This document shows positions 13,501-25,500 of a stretch of 64,000 nucleotides of DNA, in pieces. The stretch is taken from contig JBAIAC010000001.1 of NCBI GenBank assembly GCA_037349315.1, forward strand, positions 37,510,001 through 37,574,000, in the 5' to 3' direction. A model generated the notes under the pieces. That model worked only from the letters and a program-made list of their open reading frames with translations. It had not been told where the DNA came from and ran no database searches. Made by a program: the position numbers and the translations under genes. How positions within the stretch are numbered: the stretch's first letter is position 1; the number at the start of each line of letters is the position of its first letter. This DNA is from Chelydra serpentina (taxonomy: Eukaryota; Chordata; Testudines; Chelydridae).

Positions 13501-16500
13501 GTACACAGGTAGGCAGAACTTGTATTAGTGAGTGAGTGTATGGAAAAATGTCAACTGTGCAGCATATTCTTCCCACAGCTGGCCATGGACCATCAGCTAG
13601 TGTGGAAGGGGGCAAGGCCACACTTACGTCCAACATCAGCATTCAGGCTGCCTCCTACACAGGTGGGAGCCAGAATCTGACCCTATACTTATTTTGGTGT
13701 TCATGTCCAGTTTTAGAGACCACACAAAAGTAGTCCTAACTTTTACTAATGGTATGAGACTCTTAGCACTGACTTTGTCAGAGACTTCTAAACCCCTAAG
13801 CCTAGGCTACACTTGCAGATGTACAGCGCTGTTAGTTAAACCCGTGTTCGTACAGCTGAGTAGGGAAAGCGCTGCAGCCTGTCCACACTGGCAGCGGCCA
13901 GCGCAGTAACTACCACTGACGTGGCTACATTTGCGGCACTTGCAGCTGTATTGGGAGCGGTGCATTATGGGCATTCAGGTAGCTGCAACGTGCTTTTCAA
14001 ATCGGGGGGGGTGAGGGGGACTTTGACAGGGAGTGTTTTTGGAAAAAGAGTGGGTTTTTGGAATCTCCACAGAGTGTCAGCTCATTATTTCCACACCTCC
14101 ACATCCCCTGCCTCTCTCTCAATCACTGAAAGCAAACAGCAGGGGCTTTGTTTGTTTTTAAAGAGCAGATAAAAGAGAGGAAACGGAGCCTGTGTTTAGC
14201 AGCTCAACAACGGAGCTCTGAACTCCAACCCGGAAGTGCCGTTTCAAAACAAAGCAGCTTCCGGAGATCAGTAACTGCGGAGTTCCTGGGCTACACTGAA
14301 AGACCAACGTTCCACCCACTTCGCAACAGTTGCTATTTCTCTCGGGGAGGTGGAGTACATGCAGCGCTGTATCTGAGGAGATACAGCGTTGCACGTGCCT
14401 TGCAAGTGTAGCCAGTTAATGAGTTACAGCGCTGCCGGCAGTTTTATTACGCTGTAACTTGTAAGTGTAGCCAAGGCCTAAGTGGGGTCACAGATATGTA
14501 AAACTAGAGAACTACTCTGAAATAATTTCCTAAAGAAGTTTATTAAGCACACTATCAATTACTTCAAGGCTGAGTATTTTTGCAGTACAGTAGACGTGGG
14601 GCCATATTCTCCACTTTTTGTTTCCTCTTTTCCTTGTTATTTCTCATGGGGTAAATTAATAAACTCTACCCTAAGGGTTGTTTTTCCTCATTTATAGCAG
14701 ACACCATGAATAAACAGTGTGTGGAGTACTTAATTCCCTCCCCTACTCCTCCTCTCCCCACTAATTGTATAGGAAGCAACCTAGTAGTGCCTATTTTCCT
14801 TCTTAGGCTTCAGGTGGAACAGATGCTTGTTTTATCCAAACGATGCTTGCTTGGTTTGACCAGACTCTAATTTACAGGGATAGCCATACTCCCTCTAATC
14901 TAAAGGGCCAATAAGTCAAATAGTTGCTGAAGCTTCTGCGCTGAGAAAACCTGCCTGACATTTTAGAAATTGTGTGTCCTTTGTGGACAGCCTGAATGTT
15001 AGCTTCTTTAGCTATGACAAGGAGGATTGGGAAAGCTGCCATCATCATCAACAGTCATCCCAATGTCCTCTGAGGGATCAAGCAGTTTTTAGGCAGTATA
15101 TATAGGATAGGAGAGGGAGAAGGAACCAACCCAGGGTAGCTAATGGCTTCAGAGATAAAGGCTCAGACTACATCCCTAGTAGTAATGAGGTCAACTCCAG
15201 AAGTCCTTGGTTCCAAGACTTTCATTCTGAGAAAGCTCTTTGAGACAGTGTGTGTCATTCACTAAATATTTGTACATTGCCTAAGACAACAAGCTCCAAC
15301 CTAGTCGAGGCCTCTAAGCACTACTGAAATATAAATGACAAAATAAGCTCCCATTCAGATTATTTAGTAGGTGTCACAAAAGATAGTGCTCTGCTTAAAA
15401 CAAATCACAGATAAAAAGAAGGGGTAAAGATTGCACTTCTCAGTGCATTCCCCAGATCCACGGTGCTGCTTGGGAAAACTCCATCACAATGGAAGTGGGA
15501 CGCAATGAGGCATCTCCTGTGCCTACTACTCATTTCTGAGGACTCTCTCAAAGTGGTTCTCCTTGATAATCAAGGCTCTTGACTTCTTTCTGAAACCAGA
15601 GTGGGAGCCAGGAGATAGATCAGGGATCTCAAACTCAAATTACCACGAGGGCCACATGAGAGCTAGTTAATTGGCCTGAGGGCCGCATCACTGAAACCTT
15701 TTCATACAATGATACACAAATATAGTCAAAAATGAAAAAAAAATGAATAGTAATATAGTATTCTATTAAAAGTCAATGTATTAACTTTTTAAAAACTGTA
15801 ATGCAAAGAGGGGTTTTAATAAAATATAAACACTCAGTAATGTTTGGAGCTTGGCTGCCAGTGGAGTCGGCGCCTATGGCGGGCCGCGTGTTTGAGACCC
15901 CTGGGATAGATGGTACCTCCCTTTTTCACACTCTCAATACTGCATAGGAAGCAGTCAGATGTGAGCTGCTGGTTCTCAGACGTCCTAAGCTTCCTGGATA
16001 CCTTTGCATCTTAAATCTTACAGGAAGAATGGTCTAGTGGTTAAGGGTCCTAGCTTGGAAATTGGGACACCCAAGTTCAATTCCCTGCTTCTATCACAAA
16101 CATCCAGTATGACCGTGGGCAAATCACTTGGTCTCAATGTGTCTTACTTCTCATCTGTAAAATGAGGATAAAAGTACTTTTTTTACCTTGTAGGGGTGTT
16201 GTGAGGATAAATACTTTAATGACAGAGGTGGTTAAATACTAAAAGTACAGAACCTACTATACACAGATCAGTCTTGCCTTTGACTTGCCTTTGAATCAGG
16301 CAGTTCAAGAGGGGATTGGCACTGACTCAGCTGGAAAGTTTTTCAGAGTCTCTTTCATCAGGAAGAACTGGAATTACAATTAACACACTTTCCTCAACTG
16401 GAGATTGAAACTAGCACAAACAATGCATCTCTCAGCTAAGTGCCCAGGCACTTGCTATGTGGATCAGGAATCTCTTATTCTCTGAAGAGGGTACCACCTG

Positions 16501-19500
16501 AATTTAGTCTGTTGACTGATATACGTTGGCTAGCATACATATATATTATGTTGATACCACTACCCACAATATATATTCCAAGCATTTAAGTTTACATATT
16601 AAGCATTAATATAGCAGTTATAGAACCCAACTTGGCTTGTACTTTTATTACAATCCTGTTAACTTATGGTAAGTATCCCATAACACCTTGCATCTGCTGA
16701 AGTAAGCATTTGGCACAAGCAGATAATAAACTTGTCAAAATCAAGATACATTCTTTCTGAGTCTTAGTACAAGCTAGGGAAGTACCTTCACGGATCAGTA
16801 CCTGGAATGCTAATATCCAAAACAAAAATAAGGAATGAACAAAGTTAGGGAACTGGAACAAACTGATGGGTTGGATTTTAGTGATGTGTAAAGAAATGTG
16901 TAACTTGTAAAATCATATAAATCATACCAGCTAAAAGGTGTAACTTTGGGGAGCACACCTTCTGCATAAGGTGAATGTAACATCGCTGCACAGGACTCCT
17001 CTTCGGAGACTGGTATCAAATAGAATCTTTATTCCTGTACTATTAATAAACCTGATTCACACTTGGTTATTTGGTCTTAAGTATAGTTAATAACAAACCA
17101 AAGTGTGGTCAAACAATTGAGTATACAGCATCAAAAAGTCTTCTTCCCAGATTGAGCCTTTGGATTGTACTAAACCTGACTGCAACATATGAATTCCAAA
17201 GCAGGTAACCCCATGCAACACAGAGCCTGATGCAACTGACCCCTTGGAACTGGGCTACAAAGTTAGTTATAATTACTAACTAACCAAAATACAATTATAA
17301 TAAAAAACGGAAATACGAATGCACTGTTTACACTAAAACTATACTTACATGGTTGATAAACTGATGACCTGCGGGGACGGGAGCAGGACACCAGGACCAA
17401 GGGAGTCATTTACTATGGTGGCTGGAAGAAACCTATGGGACTAGGGAAGCAGAAGTTTATATACTCCTGCACTCAATATTGGATTTTGCATAGAAGCATG
17501 TAAGGCAGCACCAAGGTTACTCTATAGAGGGATCCAACTTTACATAGGCACACCCAGAAGTGGGGATCTATACAGATAATACTTGGAGAATAAGAACAAA
17601 ATCTATTTATCATAGTGTCTTTTAAAGGCTTTTTAGTTTAAAGAGAAAAACCTAGTGCTAGGCATGTCCTTGCTGTACTGCAAAGGGACAAAAGACAGTT
17701 TCAGTGTAATATTGAGCTTCTCAATTATTTTGATAAACCAATGATTCAGCTCCCATTGCTAGCTCCAAAAATTATAAAATGCCATAGTCAATGTCACACC
17801 TAACATAACAAGTAAAGTGGAAGAGGAGAAAGCCATGAGGGAAAGTCAGTAAGTTGTTCAATTTAATTTTGTCAATAGCAAAATATATTTTATTCTTTTG
17901 GCGGCCCTTTGACCACAAAAGCCAGATACTTTTAATGTAAAACATATCTTTGTACAATGGTAGGATAATAAAATACTAATTTAATTCCAGAAAGCATAAG
18001 TGCCCAATTTGTCAAAGATAATCTATCTTTATTGTAAGTATTCTTTTCTTAGTCAGTGTGTACTATCAGATGTTTCAGAGAAGTCTTACAATCAGTTGAA
18101 GTGTATTATTAAGCCTGCTGTTGTAAAAACCACGCATTATTCCTACCACTTCCAAGTGACAACCAGCAGCTGATATTATGACAAAACTTAGCAATTTCCT
18201 TCCTCCTTTACAGAAGAAAAAGGCTCAAAGCAGGAAAAAGTAAATGAGCATAAATAATGTGTCATGGGTAGAAGGTCTAGCTGGGAGTTGAACAGAATTT
18301 TTAAAAAAACATGTTCAAACTGCTAGTATGGCTTTAATCACACATTCCACTTTTCTTACAAGTTAGGGAAGGCATCAATTTCCACAGTTGGGAGTTACCC
18401 TTAATTTGATATACACACCTTCACAGTTTATTAGAGGTGTGAAACTGTCCAAGAAAAATTATGACAAATATCAGATTTCTTGCTTGGCTGCATAATTAGC
18501 AAGTTTCTTAGCAATATCAAATTAAATTAAATGCAATTGCCACGTGCTATGGACAATGTACATTTCTTCTCATGATGAAAGAGTGAAAATCTATTTCCTA
18601 AGACTTCCCACTCCCCCGAGATATTAGTATTTCAAGGAAAAAAGAAGCTACATTCTATTATTAAATTAAACAAACAACTGAAACTCCATAGAACCAATAT
18701 GAGTCAAATTCACTCCTGTGCCACACCGTGCCTCGCTTAGTTTTTTCGTTCTGGGCTTGGCTACACTTGCAAATTAGCCAGGTGCCCTAACTCACGACCC
18801 ATCCACACTGGCAAGGTACTTAGAGCACCTACACTCTGCAGCTGGAGCGCTCCTGGTAATCCACCTCCAGGAGAAGAATAACGCTTGCTGCGCCTTGGCT
18901 GAAATGCCCCGGCATCAGTGTGAACGAGGTGTTGCATTACTGTGCTTTGATCTGGAAACGTCCCATAATCCCTTTAAATCAAGTGGCCACTCTTGTCATT
19001 GTTTTGAACTCGGCTGTAAGAATGCGGATATCCCCTTTCAAAGCTCCGTTTCTGACAGCCGGCATGCTTATCTGCTCCGGGACAAAGCAAGCAATTAGCG
19101 TGGAATGCTGCTGTTCAGTGTGTGTGGGGAGGGGGGGAGGGAGGAGGGTCTGCTGCTGTCTGAACTTGCAAGACAGCATGCTGACATGCTCTCAGCCCCC
19201 CAAAAACCCACTCTCTCTCTCCCCACATACACACAACACACTCCCTGTCTCACACACACCCCCATTTGAAAAGCACGTTGCAGCCACTTGCATGCTGGGA
19301 TAGCTACCACAATGCACTGCTCTTTGTGGCATTGCAAGAGCTACTAATATGGCCACGCCAGTGCGCTTGAATCCGACAGTGTGAACACACTGCAGCGCTT
19401 TCTCCACTGCACTCTCAGAGGGCTGGTTTAACTCAGCGCTCTACATCTGCAAGTGTAGCCATGCCCACTGTATGTTTTATGGTCAGCCTTTAGATATTGC

Positions 19501-22500
19501 CTAAGTCATTTTTTTCAGTTTTAAATTGCACATTAAAAACAATGTTATTTAAACTTAAAATAAGAAAATGCAAATGAGAAATGTGTCTTCTTGCAGACAC
19601 ATGTATCCTCTGCAATGAGTTAAAGTGTAGCTTGCTAATTTGCACCTCACTACTCTGCATATGCAATAATTCAACGTCCAAAAATGACAGGTTCTCTACA
19701 GTTCTTGACAAAGATCTAATAATATTGCTGTGAAATCTCAAATAAAAAATTCCATTTGTTTTACAAAATATATTACAGAATATTATTTGTAAACTATCAA
19801 ATAATTACAGCTAGCATGAATGAACAGGTACCATTAAGGTTGCAGGAGTTTCCTTTTATAAAGGGCCATTTCCATTTAACTACAAGTCTGCAAACCGTTC
19901 ATCTTTCAGGTTCCCCAACCTCACCAAGCTCAGCATCAGGAACAAGCTCCCCACAGATCAGGACCCACCAACTCAAAGCAGCACTAATCTCTACCAGTAC
20001 AACAGATGCAAAATCTGCAGACATATCTCCACTGCTTCAATGATCAACAAACCCAACAGACCTTTCAAGACCCATGAGTCCTACACATGCCTATGACAAC
20101 ATGTGGTATACCTCATCCAGTGCATCAAACACCACAACAAGAAGAACATGGGTGAAACTAAATCATCACTAAAACAACGCGGAATCCAGTGGCACTTTAA
20201 AGACTAAAAGATTTATTTGGGCATAAGCTTTCCGCATTGTTTTGGTGGATACAGACTAATACAGCTACCCCTCTGATACTTTAAACCATCACTATGCTCC
20301 CGAATGAACTCGCACAGAAAAATGATAAAAGACAAACACCCTATCACCAACGGCCCTCAGTCCTCGTCCTCAAAGGTCCACAACACCTTTGAAAGATGAG
20401 TCTGGGAACTTAAATTCCTAACTCTGCTAGACACCAAAAATCATGGAGTCAATAGACACACTGGTTTTATTACCCATTACAACAATCTGCAACCCACTAA
20501 CTCTCCTTTGTCCTATGACTGCATAGGTGTTAAATGCCCACTTCGTTTTGAATGGTTTCTCCCAACACCTGTTAACGCCTCATGCTTAATCTGTTCCACC
20601 TTGTATTTAGCTTTGACAAGGATTACCTTTCCCAGACCTGAAGATGAGCTCTGTGGCGCTTGAAAGCTTGTCTCTTTCACCAACAGAAGTTGGTCCAATA
20701 AAAGATATTACCTCACCCTCGTCTGGGTCATCTTTCAGGCTGACATTTTCCAGATCTGGTCTCTCCCCAGCAGTGAAATTTTGGGGAACATTTCAGAATT
20801 AATAGTTCAGTTGTTTTAGTGTATGAAGAGTAAAAAGTGACACTTTTGTCTCTGTCTTTTTTTCAGATTACTCTAATGCTTCAGTAGGAATGGGTGGAAA
20901 GGTGAAAGTTGGTGGAAAAGACAGCCCCTGGGTCTGAAATGTACTTTTCAGCTATATGGTGAAAGCCTGTTTAGATTTGGATGAGTTATGAGGATTTTAA
21001 AATGGAACTTGTGCATGCAAAATGTAATGTACAATAAGGCTTGACTTTTTTTCTACCGCAACCTACCATGGTTTCACAGGCACTGCACATGGTTGTGTTG
21101 GCTGAGTAAGGACAACCAACCTAATTCTCAATTACTGAGGGACAATCTCCACTCATTGATATATTTTGCTTCCCACAACCAAATCTCTGTACAACTTTTC
21201 ATGAAGCGACAAAGGGTCCTGTGGCACCTTATAGACTATTATCTGCCTCTGGACATTTCCACTGCTTGCATCCGAAGAAGTGGGTATTCACCCACGAAAG
21301 CTTATGCTTCAATACCTCTGTTAGTCTATAAGGTGCCACAGGACCCTTTGTCGCTTCTACAGATCCAGACTAACACGCCTACCGCTCTGAAACTTTTCAT
21401 GAGTGATGTACCCGAGTATTCAGATTCTAATACTAAACTGTACTGTTAAATCTATTCACCTAAATTTGGGTTATTGCTGATTATGTACTCTATCATCTGA
21501 CTTTTAAAAAACTAACTTTATATTTGTATATATACACTTTATATTTGTGGGTAATCTAAGCACTATATCCAGATGTACAGACACTCGTTTCCCAACCTAT
21601 GTATTATATAATTGTTTGCAACATTAGCTTTAATAAAAAATTTAAATCGGTTTCTCTTTCTATACACTATCCCTAAACATTCTGCTGGCTGGGCACATGC
21701 AGGAATAATGAGTGGAATTTCTCATCTGACATCCTATTCCATATGCATCATCTATGCATGGGTCTGTAAGAAGGGATAAGGTAGTTCTTCAAAGGGATCA
21801 CATAATGTTTCTAAGTCATCTGGCGCACTGTGTATTGGGTACGTTGCAACAAAAACTTTAAAGCCAACAATACTTTTAACTCCACCGAAAATGTTAGACC
21901 TTGGTTTTGTTTTTCGTTTTTTTAAATGACCTTTGAGCATCTCACTTTGAGATGTATCCTAAAGAACTATGCTTAATTCAAATTTTGCCCACTTCATTGG
22001 ATGTTTATGGAGATAGGACGTAGAGTCTAGACTATTGGAGACCAGGTTAAGGAAGAGCTGGAGGCTATTGGAGAGTTACCAGAAGAGAAGGGGACAATTG
22101 GAGGATCACAGTTTGGAAGATGGGAAGGAAGGAGAAAGGGTCTTTTATCCAAAACCTGAAAATAACCTTCAATTCAAAAGACAGAAGTTCAGGCCATTTC
22201 TCTCCAGTAAGGTTCAATCCACTGTTAATCAAGTTACTGATGGGTGTTTCATATTATACCTCAGGATTTGTTTGCTTTTAGTGGGATGAAATCTTCCCCC
22301 TAATGTTACTTTTCACTTAGTTATTTTGTGGTTTAATGTAATTCTGGCCCCACTACAAATCTCTTGTATAGGCAGTGAACTTCTGTACTGCTGCAATCAC
22401 TTTGAAAAGGTAGCCACTAGAAACAAAGTAACAGTAATCGTCGTCATCTGCTCTCATGAATGATTGTGTCTCTCCTGGGATAAATCCATTTGAATGCATC

Positions 22501-25500
22501 TTATTCCTTCACCTTCTTAAGAAAAAGGGACAGGACGTAGGCTTATGTGATATCTGCCTTATAAAAGCCATTAGCAGAATTTGAGCTATACAGCAAACGT
22601 ATGAAAAATATCAAGATCAAATAGTGGGTGCTTTTAAAATAAAGGACAAAAGTACTAAACGGGAATCAAGATATTTAGGAACTGAACTGAGCTTTACAGT
22701 ACATCCAAATTTATAGCTTTAATTTACAAATTATGCTGGTGTAGTTTAGTATCCTTAATTTCTAGGCTTCTGTCTTTTTGAAGGGTAAGATTGTGTGTGT
22801 CTTGTAGGTTGCAGAGATCACCAATGAAATATATATGAAAATGACTAACTCTACCATATTCTACTATTTTTAGTTGTTTAATTTAAATAACTACAATTTG
22901 ATATTCTTCCTGGAAGAGTAAAGTTGTTACAAATACTTATAAATAAGGATTTATTAGCGAAGATAGGTGTCAATGAAGGGCACTATTACTTAAACTATTA
23001 CGTAAAATGTCAAAAGTCAGTGTAGAGGAATATCAGGGGCTCTCCTATTATATTTATGTTTTGATTGACAGGGCCAGAATATTCTGCATATACGTTGCTA
23101 TTCATGTACGGATGTAATACTCTATCCCCTCTCATGTAAGTGGTTGAGTTTCTGGGATATTCACTTGTGTTTGATTACTTCTTCCATATTCATGTGAACA
23201 TTAATATTTGTTCCTGAAGACACTCAAACTCTTTCCATTCTAAGGGTGGAGATCTATTAACATGTACTTTCAAGAAAATGATTAACTCATTCAAAGAGAG
23301 GCATAATCTAGCAATGTGAGTAGCCCTATAATATGTTGATTTTAACAATCTACATTTTTCAGCCAGGAAAAACACTAAATACTTTACAAACTCATGTACA
23401 AACTATACGCAGTACTGAGAATCACTTCACCCATCACTATGGTGCAGCCATCTCTGGAATAAAAAGCTGCTGCTGTTTAACTCACAATAAAACACTTCTT
23501 TTCTATGGACTCTGATGATTGGTTGGTCAAACAAACAACTTCACATCTTCCATTAATGTATGTACTGATTATTTTTCTTCTTCCTTTAATTTGTCATCAA
23601 TTTCTTCACTTGCCACATCTAGTAACAGACTTATAAGTGTCCATCTGTCTGGAGGAGTATAACCAGGGTGACATCTTTTCTTTAGTAACTCATTGTGCAG
23701 TACATTGAAGGCAATATTATTAGCAGAAAATTATCAAGTTCAAGTTAGTAGTTTTTACGTCAATTGATCTTTGCCCTTCAAAGACAGACAGTGCTACTAA
23801 ACCAAACCGGTGATGTGCAGAGCTGGAAACTGGTTTTCTGTACTTTTTGAAATGAGTACAAATCCTAGGTAGCATATTAATGAACAGTTCAAGAACATTT
23901 ATAATTTGCTTTTGAACTATCTGTTTTCATTACTCTAGTCCATTCACTCACTTGTTTCCTGCCACTTCCTTCCTTTAAGCATCTTGAGTTAGACAAATTA
24001 ATACACTAATGTTTGGTAATCACTAAACCTTTAGTACCTATTTGCAGTATTGATCAGCAGATTTTGCATGTAATGCAGTTAGAATAAGAAACAACACATC
24101 TGATGCTGTGAAAAGTTACATACACAAACTAGCTAAGCTTTACAGAAACACATTTTATCAGATTTTCCACTCATCGTTCTAGAAGTTTAAAGATTCTAGC
24201 AAACTCATCTAATAAACTCAGCTCCACCAATGCATCACATTTCTAGTGGTTTTCTAATAAGCATAGCAAGACCATGATATTCCCATAATTTCTTTCCACC
24301 TTTTTATATAATTAAAGTTCTCATTCAACAAGAAGGAAATCAATGGGAAAAAGTGCTCAACATCTTAGATGTTTATAACACAAATGCAAGGAGTTTGGGG
24401 AATAAATAGGAAGTCATTTAAGTATTAGTGCGTAAACGAAATTATGACTTGATTAGTATCAAAGAGATATGGTGGCATAAAGCGTATGACTAGAAAACTG
24501 GTACAGAGGGATCCTTGTTCAGGAAGGGCAAGCAGGGAAAAAAGGCAGGAGATGTTGCATTATACATCAGGAATATATATACTTGTTCTGAGGTCCAAGA
24601 GGTGAGAGGCAAACCACTTGAAAGTCTCTGGGTAAAGATCAAGGGGGAAAAACAGAGGAGTGATGTCATGCTAGAAGTCTACTATAGACCACCAAATCAG
24701 GAAGAGGAGGTGAATGAGGCATTTCTAGAACAAATAACAGAAATATCCAAAATGCAAGTAGTAGTGGGGGACTTTAACTACCAAGACTTCTGTGGGAAAA
24801 GTAATAGGGCAAAACACAGAATCTCCAATATGTTCTTGGAATGTATTGGGGACAACTTTTTATTTCAGAAAGTGAAGGAAGTATCCAGAGGGACAGCCAT
24901 TTTAGACTTGATTCTGACCAACAGGGAAGAATTGGATGTGAATTTGAAGGTGAAAGACAATTTGGGTGAAAGTGATCATGAAATATATTTCATGATTCTA
25001 AGAAAAGGAAGGAGTGAGAACAGCAGAAGGGGACAATGGACTTCAACAAACTCAGAGAACTGATAGATTTTCTTCCCATGGGACCTGACCTAAGGGAAAC
25101 AGAGTTGAGGAGAGCTGGTAGTTTTTCAAGGGAACAATATTAAAGGCACAACTGCAAACCATCCCGATTGGAAGGAAAAATAGTAAGAATAGCAAGAGGC
25201 CAATACGGCTCCATCAGGAATTCATTAATGACCTGAAAATCAAAAAGGAATCCTACAGCGAGTGGAAACTGTACAAATTGCTAAGAAGGAGTACAAAAGA
25301 ATAGCACAGGCATGTAGGGACAAAATCAGAAAGGCTAAGGCAAAAATGCATTACATCTAACAAGGACATAAAAGACAATAAAAAGATTCTTTAAATACAT
25401 TAGGAACAAAAGAAAGATGAAGCAAAGTATAAGTCTTCTACTGAGCAGGAAAGGAGAGTTAATAACTGATGACATCAAGAAGACTGGGGTGTATAATGCC

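Noticed and set aside
20638..20672. A second hammerhead at the 3' end of the Penelope fragment
   Set aside because: CTGAAGA and GAAA are present, but stem II is poor and stem III does not pair in this copy, so I kept it only as supporting context.
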